From: Saccharofermentans sp.
Lineage (GTDB): Bacteria; Bacillota; Clostridia; Saccharofermentanales; Saccharofermentanaceae
DNA length: 64,000 bases
Direction of reading: 5' to 3'
Assembly (NCBI GenBank): GCA_024684815.1
Contig: JAIKWL010000018.1
Coordinates: forward strand, 1 to 64,000
The translations under genes and the position numbers were made by a program. The notes below the pieces were generated by a model. The model was not told the origin of the DNA, made no database searches, and worked only from the letters and a program-made list of their open reading frames with translations. Shown here in pieces: positions 1-9,259 of this stretch. Each line of letters starts with the position of its first letter. The stretch's first letter is position 1.

Positions 1-3000
1 GATAGTTCCTACTGCTCTGTCGGTACTCGATACCTTAACGTCAGTAATCTTGATGGATCCTTTCTTAAGGCCTTTCGCGAGTTCAGGGAGGAACACTCTC
101 TCGTCGATCGTCTTTTCGAGCTCGAAGTCGAATACATGGTCGGGTTCGAAATGACGTACTTCGGAATCCGCATAGGACGGATCTATAATCTGCGCGAGGG
201 AGACCATCTCGGCTCTCTTCGTTATCTGCTTGTCCTTAACCTTGAGGAGGTCGGATCTGCCGACCATCTCATCGACCGTTCTGAAACCGAGTTCTGCCAT
301 GATCTCTCTTAACTCTTCTGCGATGAAGAGCATGAAGTTCATAACGTGCTCCGGCTTGCCCTTAAATCTCTTTCTCAATTCCTCGTTCTGGCATGCGATA
401 CCGAACGGGCATGTATCCTTATTGCAGACTCTCATCATCATGCAGCCCATGGATACCAGGGGTGCTGTGGCAAAACCGAATTCCTCGGCGCCTAAGAGTG
501 CTGCGATAGCAACGTCTCTGCCGCTCATGAGCTTACCGTCTGTCTCGACTGCAACTCTTCCTCTAAGACCGCTCTCGATCAATGCGTGATGAGTCTCGGC
601 AAGACCTAATTCCCAAGGAAGGCCTGCGTTGTGGATGGAGCTTGCGGGAGCTGCACCCGTACCGCCGTCATAACCTGAGATGAGGATTACCTGTGCTCCT
701 GCCTTGGCAACGCCGCACGCGATAGTGCCTACGCCTGCCTCGGATACGAGCTTGACGGAGATCCTTGCTTTTCTGTTTGCGTTCTTAAGATCGTAGATAA
801 GCTGTGCAAGATCTTCGATCGAATAGATATCGTGATGAGGCGGAGGTGAGATAAGAGCAACACCCGGTGTTGAATATCTTCTCTCTGCGATCCAGGGATA
901 AACTTTCTTTCCGGGGAGGTGTCCGCCTTCACCGGGCTTAGCACCCTGTGCCATCTTGATCTGGATCTCTTCAGCGCTGTTTAAGTATTCGCTCGTAACG
1001 CCGAATCTTCCTGATGCGACCTGCTTGATCTTGGAGTTCTTCTCCGTGCCGAATCTCTCGGGTGACTCACCGCCCTCACCTGTATTGGACTTGCCGCCCA
1101 GACGGTTCATAGCGATTGCCATGCACTCGTGTGCTTCCTTGGAGATAGAACCGTAAGACATAGCGCCGGTCTTAAACCTCTTAACGATCTCTGAAGCAGG
1201 TTCAACTTCCTCGAGAGGGATAGAATTGCCTGTCTTCTTGAATGCGAGGAGACCTCTTAATGTATGGGGCTTCTCGTTGTCCACGATTGCCGTGTATTCC
1301 TTGAAGAGTTCGTAAGAACCTTCTCTTACTGCCTTCTGGAGGGCAACGATCGTCTTGGGGTTGTACAGATGATCTTCCTTGTCATCACCGCTTCTTAAGT
1401 TATGGAAGCCTGTGCTGTCCAGAGTCGTATCATTCTCAAGACCCATGGGATCGAAAGCCTTGTCATGTCTGAAAAGGATTCCCTCGGAGATCTCTTCCAG
1501 GCCGATACCGCCTACGCGGCTTACGATACCTGTGAAGTACTTATCAACTACTTCCTTGCAGATTCCGACTGCCTCGAAAATCTTTGCGGACTGGTAAGAC
1601 TGCAGGGTTGAGATACCCATCTTTGCGGATGTCTTAACGATTCCGTGAAGGATAGCGTAGTTGTAGTCATCGATTGCCGTGTGGTAATCCTTATCGAGGA
1701 TTCCCTTGTCGATCATCTCAGCGATGCACTCATGTGCGAGATAAGGATTGATAGCACGTGCACCGAAGCCCAGAAGTGTTGCCATCTGGTGAACATCGCG
1801 GGGCTCGCCGCTCTCGATGATCAGGGATACAGCCGTTCTCTTTCTAGTCTGGACTAAGTGCTGCTCAACTGCTGATACAGCAAGGAGTGAAGGGATGGCA
1901 ACATGGTTCTCGTCTATGCCTCGGTCTGAGAGAACGATGATGTTGGCGCCCTTTGCACATGTCCTGTCAACAGTGATGAGGAGCTGGTCCAGAGCCTTTT
2001 CGAGTGATGTGTTCTTATAGTAAAGAATAGATACAGTAGCTGTCTTGAAGCCGGGCTGGTCCAAAGACTTGATCTTAACGAGATCAACGCCTGTGAGGAT
2101 CGGGTTATTGACTTCGAGTACTCTGCAGTTACCGCTCTTTTCCTCAAGAAGGTTACCATCGGAACCGATATATACTGTTGTATCTGTAACGATCTCTTCT
2201 CTTATGGAGTCGATCGGCGGGTTTGTAACCTGCGCGAAAAGCTGCTTGAAGAACGAGAACAGAAGCTGGTGCTTCTCTGAGAGAACTGCGAGAGGGATAT
2301 CCGTACCCATTGAAGCTGTTGCCTCAACTTTGTTCGTAGCCATCGGCAGGATCTCATTCTTAACGTCTTCAAATGTATATCCGAATACCTTATAGAGCTT
2401 GTTTCTCATCTCCTGTGTATGAACCGGGATCTTCTTGTTGGGAATCTTGAGTTCAGACAGATGAAGGAGGTTCAGTGCGAGCCACTCACCGTAAGGGTTC
2501 TTCTCGGAATAGTACTTCTTGCACTCTTCGTCAGAAATGAGCTTGCCCTTCTCTGTATCGATAAGAAGGATACGGCCGGGCTGTAATCTGGACTTTTTTA
2601 CGATGTGCTCGGGATCTATGTCGAGAACGCCTACCTCAGATGAGAGGATAAGTCTGTTATCGTCTGTAATGTAGTATCTGGAAGGTCTTAAGCCGTTGCG
2701 GTCGAGCGTAGCGCCTGCGATAACACCATCTGTGAAGAGGATAGCTGCAGGACCATCCCAGGGTTCCATCATTGTTGCGTAGTAATGGTAGAAATCCTTC
2801 TTCTCCTGCTCCATGTACGAATCGTTCTTCCAGGGCTCAGGGATCATCATCATGACTGCCAAAGGAAGCGGGATGCCGTTCATCATGAAGAACTCTAATG
2901 TATTGTCGAGCATTGCAGAGTCAGAGCCCGTCTTATGGATGATCGGGAAGATCTTGTCTACATCATTCTCGATCGAAGGGCTGTACAATGTCTCTTCACG

Positions 3001-3792
3001 GGCGAGCATTCTGTCGAAGTTGCCTCTGATCGTGTTGATCTCACCGTTGTGAGCGATCATTCTGTAGGGATGTGCTCTCTCCCATGAAGGTGTTGTATTT
3101 GTAGAGAATCTTGAGTGGACCATTGCGATGGCTGTCTCATAATCCTTGCTCTGCATATCCTTATAGAACTTGCGGAGCTGTCCTACTAAGAACATTCCCT
3201 TATATACGATAGTTCTTGAAGACAAAGAAGTGATATATGTTTCATCTGTGCTTTGCTCGAATTCTCTTCTTGCAACATAGAGCATACGGTCGAATGCAAG
3301 ACCCTTTTCGCAATCTGAAGGTCTTTCTACGAAGCACTGCATGATGACAGGCATTGCATCTCTTGCAACCTTACCTAAGATGTCAGGATTTGTGGGAACC
3401 TCTCTCCAGCCGATGATATTAAGACCGTTCTTCTCTGTGATTACCTTGAACATGCGCATAGCAAGTGTGCGCTTCTTTGTATCCTGGGGAAGGAAGAACA
3501 TTCCGATACCATAATCGCCTTCGTCCTTAACATCGATATCAGCTTCTTTAGCTGCCTTCTTGAAAAACTTGTGAGATATCTGAACGAGTATGCCGACACC
3601 GTCACCTACCTCACCGGTAGCGTCCTTGCCTGCTCTGTGCTCGAGCTTCTCAACAATGGATAAAGCATCATTAAGAGTACGGTATTCTTTTTTACCATCG
3701 ATATTTACTACTAAACCGATTCCGCAGGCATCATGCTCTTGTTGCATTGCTTTGTAGCATTCATTAACGTACTTCTCTTCGTAAGGTCTCAT
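1..3792 (-). CDS. gltB: Glutamate synthase large subunit (3' end outside window)
   Basis: Catalyses transfer of the glutamine amide to 2-oxoglutarate, giving two glutamates, in the cytoplasm. I translated this frame from the ATG at 3792, which has GGAGG just upstream. The first 22 residues look like the usual cleaved propeptide, ending just before Cys23 in DACGIGLV, the expected N-terminal amidotransferase nucleophile. The FMN synthase domain follows, and the 3Fe-4S pattern C-x5-C-x4-C is visible as Cys1117, Cys1123 and Cys1128. The frame is open to base 1, so 1264 codons are present of about 1500 usual for the family; the C-terminal beta-helix (GXGXG) domain and any gltD lie beyond the window. 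It is divergent from a LysR regulator, the same arrangement as gltC-gltAB in Bacillus. Family assignment is secure. Confidence 0.96.
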   Translation of the reverse strand, partial: MRPYEEKYVNECYKAMQQEHDACGIGLVVNIDGKKEYRTLNDALSIVEKLEHRAGKDATGEVGDGVGILVQISHKFFKKAAKEADIDVKDEGDYGIGMFFLPQDTKKRTLAMRMFKVITEKNGLNIIGWREVPTNPDILGKVARDAMPVIMQCFVERPSDCEKGLAFDRMLYVARREFEQSTDETYITSLSSRTIVYKGMFLVGQLRKFYKDMQSKDYETAIAMVHSRFSTNTTPSWERAHPYRMIAHNGEINTIRGNFDRMLAREETLYSPSIENDVDKIFPIIHKTGSDSAMLDNTLEFFMMNGIPLPLAVMMMIPEPWKNDSYMEQEKKDFYHYYATMMEPWDGPAAILFTDGVIAGATLDRNGLRPSRYYITDDNRLILSSEVGVLDIDPEHIVKKSRLQPGRILLIDTEKGKLISDEECKKYYSEKNPYGEWLALNLLHLSELKIPNKKIPVHTQEMRNKLYKVFGYTFEDVKNEILPMATNKVEATASMGTDIPLAVLSEKHQLLFSFFKQLFAQVTNPPIDSIREEIVTDTTVYIGSDGNLLEEKSGNCRVLEVNNPILTGVDLVKIKSLDQPGFKTATVSILYYKNTSLEKALDQLLITVDRTCAKGANIIVLSDRGIDENHVAIPSLLAVSAVEQHLVQTRKRTAVSLIIESGEPRDVHQMATLLGFGARAINPYLAHECIAEMIDKGILDKDYHTAIDDYNYAILHGIVKTSAKMGISTLQSYQSAKIFEAVGICKEVVDKYFTGIVSRVGGIGLEEISEGILFRHDKAFDPMGLENDTTLDSTGFHNLRSGDDKEDHLYNPKTIVALQKAVREGSYELFKEYTAIVDNEKPHTLRGLLAFKKTGNSIPLEEVEPASEIVKRFKTGAMSYGSISKEAHECMAIAMNRLGGKSNTGEGGESPERFGTEKNSKIKQVASGRFGVTSEYLNSAEEIQIKMAQGAKPGEGGHLPGKKVYPWIAERRYSTPGVALISPPPHHDIYSIEDLAQLIYDLKNANRKARISVKLVSEAGVGTIACGVAKAGAQVILISGYDGGTGAAPASSIHNAGLPWELGLAETHHALIESGLRGRVAVETDGKLMSGRDVAIAALLGAEEFGFATAPLVSMGCMMMRVCNKDTCPFGIACQNEELRKRFKGKPEHVMNFMLFIAEELREIMAELGFRTVDEMVGRSDLLKVKDKQITKRAEMVSLAQIIDPSYADSEVRHFEPDHVFDFELEKTIDERVFLPELAKGLKKGSIKITDVKVSSTDRAVGTI

Positions 3793-3895
3793 ATTCTCCT
3801 CCCAACACCCGTTGCCTTTTTTCATCCACCACCGGCAACCGGGTTCGAAATCATACTCAAAATGTATTGATATTTATTTTCAATGCGTTTAGAAT

Positions 3896-3985
3896 ATCGT
3901 TGTACGATTTCAAGGCATATTGTATCGTCAAGCGCGAAAGAAATAAAATACAAATAATAACCATATAACGATACCTTTAAGGTAT
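3896..3985. promoter_or_regulatory. Divergent gltB/LysR control region with repeated dyads
   Basis: The 218-base gap between gltB and the LysR gene holds a dyad ATACC-TTTAA-GGTAT at 3971-3985, which fits the LysR-type T-N11-A box, and four ATCGT/ACGAT half-sites at 3896-3900, 3904-3908, 3924-3928 and 3968-3972; the first two form an inverted repeat with a 3-base gap. The 3971 dyad ends 25 bases before the regulator ATG, which suits autoregulation. I infer that these are binding sites for the neighbouring regulator. A clean pair of -35 and -10 hexamers for gltB was not obvious. Confidence 0.45.
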
Positions 3986-4010
3986 GATAAATCCGGAGGA
4001 GGAACACACT

Positions 4011-4898
4011 ATGGATATGCGTCAAATACGTTATTTCTTAACGGTAGCAGATGAACTCAACATCACACGCGCAGCAGAGCGTCTGCACTTATCACAGCCT
4101 CCTCTCTCGAGAGCGCTGATGGAACTGGAGGAGGAACTCGGCTGTACGCTCATCATCCGCGGAAAGCGCCACATAACCCTCACACCGGAAGGTCTTGCCC
4201 TTAAGCGCCGCGGTGAACAGATCCTGGCTCTGGCCGATATCACCAAGACAGAGATAGCTGACGTTAAGAAAGGCATCAGCGGAACTCTGTACTTAGGTCA
4301 TGTAGACAGCAACGGACCCTCCCTTGCCGCAGACTGGATATCAAGTTTTAAGAAGGAATATCCTAATGTTACTTATAACCTCTGGTGCGGCACGGTGGAC
4401 GACCTCACATACAGAATGAAGTCCGGCCTTTTGGAACTTGCCATCACCATGACTCCGCTTAACACAGAACAGCTTGACGGAATAACCGTATACAGCGACA
4501 CCTGGGCTGCTATAATCCCCGGCTCGCATCCTCTTGCAAAGAACAAAAAGCAGACAGTTACTCTCAAAGATATCGTGGATACCGATCTCATCATCTCATC
4601 CAGACATTCAAGAGAAGAAGAGATCCGCGGCTGGTTTGAAAAACAGACCGGCAAAGAGCCGCGCTTTATAGTAAAGACCGCTCACTCATCGAATGCTTCT
4701 AAGCTCGTAGACCAGAACATCGGCATTGCGATCTTCCCGGCTTCGGTCGCAAAGAATATATCAGCCGATGCAGATGTCGTGATCAAAAAGCTCACTCCGG
4801 AAGTGAATGTGGACTACGTACTGTCATGGGATAAGGAGAAGATGCCGAGCGCCCTGGCTTCAAAGTTCATAGAACATGTAAGGAATCTGTACTCATAA
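4011..4898 (+). CDS. LysR-family regulator, GltC-like by position
   Basis: Transcription factor of 295 residues. Residues 1-60 (MDMRQIRYFLTVADELNI...) form the classic LysR winged helix-turn-helix with SQPPLSRALMELEEELG as the recognition region, followed by the two-lobed periplasmic-binding-like effector domain. I chose the ATG at 4011 because GGAGGAGG lies at 3995-4002 with an 8-base gap; an upstream in-frame ATG at 3984 sits within the presumed operator and has no ribosome site. It is divergent from gltB, so control of glutamate synthase, as GltC does in Bacillus subtilis, is the leading inference. LysR effector specificity cannot be read from sequence. Confidence 0.9.
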   Translation: MDMRQIRYFLTVADELNITRAAERLHLSQPPLSRALMELEEELGCTLIIRGKRHITLTPEGLALKRRGEQILALADITKTEIADVKKGISGTLYLGHVDSNGPSLAADWISSFKKEYPNVTYNLWCGTVDDLTYRMKSGLLELAITMTPLNTEQLDGITVYSDTWAAIIPGSHPLAKNKKQTVTLKDIVDTDLIISSRHSREEEIRGWFEKQTGKEPRFIVKTAHSSNASKLVDQNIGIAIFPASVAKNISADADVVIKKLTPEVNVDYVLSWDKEKMPSALASKFIEHVRNLYS

Positions 4899-5033
4899 AG
4901 ACAGTTGGTTCTGTAGTCAGGAAAATCAACAGGATAATAAAATAAGACAAATCGGCGTTTGCCTCCTGAGAGGTAATTACAATATTTTTTCCTAAAAAGT
5001 GAAACCACCGGCACCTAAATTGCACTATTATAG

Positions 5034-5049
5034 TTGAACGGCCGTTCAA
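5034..5049. promoter_or_regulatory. Perfect 16-bp palindrome upstream of ECF sigma gene
   Basis: TTGAACGGCCGTTCAA is a perfect inverted repeat 26 bases before the sigma-factor start codon, directly after a -10-like TATAGT at 5029-5034. Its core GAAC-N4-GTTC matches the spacing of Gram-positive LexA (DinR) boxes and also resembles TetR-type operators. It is placed to block transcription start. Which protein binds is unknown. Confidence 0.55.
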
Positions 5050-5075
5050 AAAAACGAATTTTGAGGTGAAAACGA

Positions 5076-5648
5076 TTGAATGACGCAAAGGCGCTGACCT
5101 TACTGAAGTCAGGTGATCAGGAAGCACTTGTTTGGTTCATAGACAAGTATAGTGCCTATGTGGGAACCGTGGTAAACAACATCCTCGCAAGCTCCATGAG
5201 CCATGAGGATGTGGAGGAAGTGACGGCGGATGTTTTCGTTACTTTGTGGAGATCCGCGGATAACCTCATTCCTCTGAACCTGAAGGGGTACTTGAGCCGC
5301 GTGGCACGCAGCCTTTCCATGCAGAAAGTGCGGGATCGGTATGAGGTGCTGCCTTTGGACGAGGACATTCTTATTTTAGATGAAGATTCGGTTTTTGACA
5401 GCCTTGAGCGCGAGGATCAGGACCAGATAATACGCAGACTGGTATATTCGATGCCTCAGCCGGATAAAGAGATCTTCTTGAGATTCTATTACTACTGTCA
5501 GAGCGTTTCGGTTATCGCCAGTCAAATGCAGATGAACCCGTCCACGGTCAAGACCAGGTTAAAGCGAGGGCGCGAGCGGCTCCGTAATTACCTCAACAAT
5601 ATCAATAACACGACAGGAGGCGATCTTCATGAAACTAAATATTCGTGA
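5076..5648 (+). CDS. ECF-type RNA polymerase sigma factor
   Basis: Sigma-70 family protein of 190 residues that would direct RNA polymerase to a small regulon. Region 2 is visible around residues 20-90 (SHEDVEEVTADVFVTLWR) and region 4 around 120-175 (PSTVKTRLKRGRERLRNYL). The start is a TTG at 5076: GAGGTG at 5063-5068 is spaced 7 bases from it, and the nearest ATG at 5080 is out of frame. The last 20 bases overlap the next gene, a membrane protein, which is the common sigma/anti-sigma arrangement. A perfect palindrome lies in its leader. Target genes are unknown. Confidence 0.92.
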   Translation: MNDAKALTLLKSGDQEALVWFIDKYSAYVGTVVNNILASSMSHEDVEEVTADVFVTLWRSADNLIPLNLKGYLSRVARSLSMQKVRDRYEVLPLDEDILILDEDSVFDSLEREDQDQIIRRLVYSMPQPDKEIFLRFYYYCQSVSVIASQMQMNPSTVKTRLKRGRERLRNYLNNINNTTGGDLHETKYS

Positions 5649-6600
5649 TCTGATGGATAACATCGAAGACTCTTCAGTAGAACTGGAAGAGAGCAATGTC
5701 GTCTCCCCCGAGAGGATAAAGGAGTTGACTAAAATGAAGATGAATGAATATGGAATTAAACCTAAGCATAATTCCAAGAAAAAGATAATTACCGTTATCG
5801 TAGCAGTAGCAGTTGTATCAGCACTGGGCGTTGCGGTATTCGCCGGGATCAAGGGCGGACTCGAGAGCCAGACATTCGGCAAGAGCACATGGGCGCCGGA
5901 AGATGAAGTGCTGATTGGCGAATCAGGTGAGAGTTATGCAATGCCTGAACGCGAGTTTATTTCCTTACAGGGGTATGCGGATTCTCCCGAATACCAGGCA
6001 ACCGGTGAGTGGGTCAAGTTCGAAGATAGCTACGACCGTGATTTCTCGATCGTAAACGAATACGATGCTGAATGTAAGCGTACGGGTGAGGATTACTTTG
6101 GTGAGAAGTATCCCTGTTACGGTATCTACTCACAGGAGATGGCAGATAAGGTCGATGAGATACTTGCCAAATACGACCTTAAGCTCCACACGGGCATGAC
6201 TGACGGCAATTATGAACTGTTTAAGGAGAGATTCGGTGATATCTGGACCGCGGATGTTAAGGGTGTCGGCTACTTCTACGACGACGGAACATTCCAGTTT
6301 GATGCCACATATAAGAACGTGGAATTCCAGATCAGAAGATGCATGAGAGGATATTTCGATACCGTATATTTAAATGCCGGAAACATTAACAATTTCGAGC
6401 AGTGGACTTATGTAACCAAGGATGGCATTACGGTAAATATCGCAATGAGCGGTGACGGTCGTGCGATCATATCCGCTGACCTCGAGAACAGCTTTGTCTC
6501 TTTGAATGTACTTCCCTGGGATAGTGACTTAAACGAAGTCGTTCATACGAGGGAAGAACTCGAGGATCTGGTAGATCATATTAATTTTGCACAGTTGTAA
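5629..6600 (+). CDS. Single-pass membrane protein, probable anti-sigma partner
   Basis: Protein of 323 residues. The first 45 residues are charged and cytoplasmic in character, then a hydrophobic segment at about 50-72 (IITVIVAVAVVSALGVAVFAG) spans the membrane, and about 250 residues lie outside. The gene begins inside the sigma-factor gene (20-base overlap, AGGAGG upstream), so the two are translationally coupled. By position it should hold or release the sigma factor in response to an envelope signal. I do not recognise the extracellular domain, and the zinc-binding HxxxCxxC motif of ZAS anti-sigma factors is absent, so the anti-sigma role is inferred from context only. Confidence 0.7.
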   Translation: MKLNIRDLMDNIEDSSVELEESNVVSPERIKELTKMKMNEYGIKPKHNSKKKIITVIVAVAVVSALGVAVFAGIKGGLESQTFGKSTWAPEDEVLIGESGESYAMPEREFISLQGYADSPEYQATGEWVKFEDSYDRDFSIVNEYDAECKRTGEDYFGEKYPCYGIYSQEMADKVDEILAKYDLKLHTGMTDGNYELFKERFGDIWTADVKGVGYFYDDGTFQFDATYKNVEFQIRRCMRGYFDTVYLNAGNINNFEQWTYVTKDGITVNIAMSGDGRAIISADLENSFVSLNVLPWDSDLNEVVHTREELEDLVDHINFAQL

Positions 6601-6667
6601 GGTTGGGTTAGCGCCCGCCGACTGGTGAAGCAAGGGGTTGTCCCACAACTTTGTGGGGCGCTCCCCA

Positions 6668-6765
6668 TTCCCTGAAAGTGGTTCGAAAAGGGAAAGATAG
6701 GGAAAATGACACGAAATTCCCTATTTATTCCCTCAAGTGGCCTATCAGAGGTAATTTTTAGGGAA
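6668..6765. repeat. Cluster of inverted TTCCCT/AGGGAA hexamers
   Basis: Within 100 bases there are six copies of TTCCCT or its complement, at 6668-6673, 6689-6694, 6699-6704, 6717-6722, 6728-6733 and 6760-6765. The central pair extends to a perfect inverted repeat ATAGGGAA/TTCCCTAT (6697-6704 and 6717-6724, 12-base loop). The cluster lies between the convergent sigma-operon and trp genes, so it is more likely an RNA structure or a decayed repeat element than an operator. No coding region is seen in 6601-6895. Confidence 0.5.
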
Positions 6766-6832
6766 TGCGGTAAACTCGACAGGTAAAGGATGATAGTTGA
6801 TTTAATCTTGAAAAATACTAACACCATTAGCA

Positions 6833-6863
6833 AGAAGGGACCGTTTATAATACGGCCCCTTCT
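6833..6863. terminator. Bidirectional terminator between convergent operons
   Basis: A 12-base arm AGAAGGGACCGT (6833-6844) pairs with ACGGCCCCTTCT (6852-6863) with one G-U pair and a 7-base loop. T-rich tails are present on both sides. It would stop the sigma operon on the plus strand and trpEG on the minus strand. Confidence 0.75.
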
Positions 6864-6895
6864 TTCATTAAGGAACAGGTTATCACCACGTTAAA

Positions 6896-7462
6896 TTATT
6901 TGATATTCAGGAAGTTCTCAAGCATCTTCCGACCTTCGGGTGTAAGGATCGATTCCGGATGGAACTGTACGCCATAGATAGGATAATCCCTGTGTTGAAC
7001 TGCCATGATCTCACCGTCATCGGCAACTGCAGTGATCCGGAGACATTCAGGGATCGTATCGCGGTCGGCAGCCAGAGAGTGATACCTTGCGACTTGGGTG
7101 CGCTCACCTATACCCCTGAACAAAGGACAATAAGCGTATAGTCCGACTTCCGACTGCTTTCCGTGCATCAAATGTTCTGCATAAGTAACAGTGGCTCCGT
7201 ATGCTTTGCAGATAGCCTGATGACCCAGACATACACCCAGGATCGGAATATCGTGGATCGAAGCGGCAACATCGCATATAACTCCCGCATCCTCCGGTCT
7301 TCCCGGTCCGGGCGAGAGGATTATGCGGTCCGGACGAAGTGTGCGGATCTCATCTACAGTCATCTCATCATTGCGGATGACTTTTATATCCGGGTCAAGT
7401 TCACCGATCAGCTGGTAAAGGTTATAAGAAAAACTGTCATAGTTATCGATAAGAAGTATCAT
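6896..7462 (-). CDS. trpG: Anthranilate synthase component II (glutamine amidotransferase)
   Basis: Releases ammonia from glutamine for anthranilate synthesis. The class I amidotransferase motifs are clear: LLIDNYDSFSYN at the N terminus, SPGPGRPEDAG, the nucleophile Cys in GVCLGHQAI (about residue 78) and the His/Glu pair in QFHPESIL near residue 170. Length 188 fits TrpG/PabA. I start at the ATG at 7462 rather than the GTG one codon earlier, since GGAGG lies 7 bases upstream; this gives a TGATG overlap with trpE. Because the operon has a Trp T-box, TrpG is preferred over PabA, though one subunit may serve both pathways. Confidence 0.93.
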   Translation of the reverse strand: MILLIDNYDSFSYNLYQLIGELDPDIKVIRNDEMTVDEIRTLRPDRIILSPGPGRPEDAGVICDVAASIHDIPILGVCLGHQAICKAYGATVTYAEHLMHGKQSEVGLYAYCPLFRGIGERTQVARYHSLAADRDTIPECLRITAVADDGEIMAVQHRDYPIYGVQFHPESILTPEGRKMLENFLNIK

Positions 7463-8925
7463 CACTCCACCTCCTGTGCGAGATTCAGAGAAGATATAAC
7501 GGCTTTTGCCTTATTAAGGCACTCTTCGAATTCCTTCTCGGGTACGGAATCGGCAACTATTCCCGCTCCGCTCCTGACGAAGACCTTGCCGTTCTTCTTA
7601 TATGCGATGCGAATAGCGATACAGGTATCCATGTTGCCGGTGAAATCTATATATCCGATAGCTCCGCCGTATATACCCCTCTTGTTGTTCTCGAGCTCAC
7701 CTATAAGCTGGCATGCGCGGATCTTGGGTGCACCTGACAGCGTCCCTGCCGGGAGCACGGCCTCGATCGCATCAAGGGCATCACGTCCCTTGGCGATCTT
7801 TCCCCTGACTGTGGAACCGATATGCATAACATGAGAATAGCGCTCTATGCTCCTGAGCTTCTCGACTTCAACTGAGCCGAACTCACTTATCTTTCCCAGG
7901 TCATTACGGCCGAGATCAACGAGCATATTGTGTTCGGCAAGTTCCTTCTCATCTGCCAGGAGTTCTTCTTCAAGTCTTTTATCTTCTTCTTCAGTCTTTC
8001 CTCTGGGCCTTGTGCCTGCAAGGGGGAATGTGTGAAGGATACCGTCTTCAAGTTTTACCAGAGTCTCCGGAGATGCTCCGGCAACTTCAACATCGGTTCC
8101 CGCAAAATAAAACATGTAAGGCGAGGGATTGACCGTTCTTAATATCCTGTATGTGTTAAGAAGGCTCCCTTCAAAAGGTGCGGAAAGCCTGTTAGACAGT
8201 ACGATCTGAAAAATATCTCCCTCCAGAATGTGGTGCTTGGCCTTCTCCACCATGGCACAGTATTCCTCTTTGGTAAATAAGGGAGTGACTTCGCCTAGAA
8301 GTTTGCCTTCGGGATCTTCGCTTTTCGCGCCGTTCTTAAGAAGGTCAATGAGATCTTCCAGTTCTTCAACAGCTTCCTTATATCCGTTATCGATATCTTC
8401 CAGAGACATATTTGTTATAAGGATCAGCTTCTGTCTTACATGGTCAAATGCTATGACCTTGTCGAAAAGCATCAGGTCGACATCCTTGAAATTCTCGGTG
8501 TCATTTACGTCCATCCTTGCCGTCGGTTCGACATAGCCAAGATAATCGTACGAAAAATATCCGACAAGACCACCTGTAAAAGACGGCAGATAGTCAAGCT
8601 TCGGACTCTTAAAACGTGATAAGATCCCCCTTATTATCCCGGAAGGATCATCTGTCTTCTCAGTCCTGTCACCATATGTGATCTCCCCGTTGATACATGT
8701 TATCTCGAGCTTCGGATCGAATCCTAAGAAAGTATAACGTCCCCACTTCTCATTAGCCCAGGCAGACTCAAGCATATATGCGTGAGTGGATGCATTCTTA
8801 AGAATGCGGATAGTCTCAATGGGCGTCGTGAAATCAGATAAGAACTCGCAGCTCACAGGTACTACATCGTACCTGCCGGTCTTTGCCAGTTCTCTGACTT
8901 CCTCGATTGACGGCATTACTTTCAT
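7462..8925 (-). CDS. trpE: Anthranilate synthase component I
   Basis: Converts chorismate and ammonia to anthranilate, the first step of tryptophan synthesis. The 487-residue protein has the N-terminal feedback domain (ESAWANEKWGRYTFLGFDP is the region with the Trp-binding element) and the chorismate-binding domain with the DIFQIVLSNR, LAGTRPRGKT, DLGRNDLG and GTLSGAPKIRA motifs. I start at the ATG at 8925, with GGAGGTG 6 bases upstream, rather than an earlier GTG at 8934 that overlaps the ribosome site. It is transcribed from the T-box leader just upstream. No other trp genes are in the window, so the pathway is split or completed elsewhere. Confidence 0.94.
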   Translation of the reverse strand: MKVMPSIEEVRELAKTGRYDVVPVSCEFLSDFTTPIETIRILKNASTHAYMLESAWANEKWGRYTFLGFDPKLEITCINGEITYGDRTEKTDDPSGIIRGILSRFKSPKLDYLPSFTGGLVGYFSYDYLGYVEPTARMDVNDTENFKDVDLMLFDKVIAFDHVRQKLILITNMSLEDIDNGYKEAVEELEDLIDLLKNGAKSEDPEGKLLGEVTPLFTKEEYCAMVEKAKHHILEGDIFQIVLSNRLSAPFEGSLLNTYRILRTVNPSPYMFYFAGTDVEVAGASPETLVKLEDGILHTFPLAGTRPRGKTEEEDKRLEEELLADEKELAEHNMLVDLGRNDLGKISEFGSVEVEKLRSIERYSHVMHIGSTVRGKIAKGRDALDAIEAVLPAGTLSGAPKIRACQLIGELENNKRGIYGGAIGYIDFTGNMDTCIAIRIAYKKNGKVFVRSGAGIVADSVPEKEFEECLNKAKAVISSLNLAQEVE

Positions 8926-8963
8926 GGTTGTCACCTCCGCTTTTTTCAGTTGTCAGAGGCAAT

Positions 8964-9006
8964 AAAAAACGCCCCTGACAAAAGATCTGATGATCTAATG
9001 TCAAGG
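8964..9006 (-). terminator. T-box-controlled intrinsic terminator
   Basis: On the minus strand CCTTGACA (9006-8999) pairs with TGTCAGGG (8980-8973), followed by six T residues at 8969-8964. It overlaps the region downstream of the T-box motif, as expected for the terminator that the antiterminator competes with. Confidence 0.85.
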
Positions 9007-9253
9007 ACGAATAATACTTATCCGCGGTGCCACCTTGATTCACGGTCTGACCCGTGCGCTCAGACGGGATACCATCATATCCCCGGCAACTTACGTATGC
9101 CTTACGTCGCAATATACTTAGGGATGACCCTTTCCTTTGCGCCCTCAGGAGTCCATTCACTTAAGGTCCTTGTACCCGGATCACACCACCCCGGGCTCTC
9201 TGTGACAGGTATTCTTGAAGTTACTCACTCTCCGTCAACGGTTTGATTAAATT
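8964..9253 (-). promoter_or_regulatory. Tryptophan T-box riboswitch leader of trpEG
   Basis: The conserved T-box motif AAGGTGGCACCGCGG lies at 9036-9022 on the minus strand. The specifier loop reads GAATGGACTCCTGAG, placing a UGG (Trp) codon at 9155-9153. The T-box UGGC pairs with the GCCA end expected of tRNA-Trp with discriminator G, an independent match. Uncharged tRNA-Trp would favour the antiterminator and let transcription continue into trpEG. The leader is about 290 bases. Confidence 0.95.
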
Positions 9254-9259
9254 GTCATA

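Noticed and set aside
7163..7834. A 223-codon plus-strand frame across trpG and trpE
   Set aside because: Both trp genes are certain on the minus strand; the frame has no family features or ribosome site.
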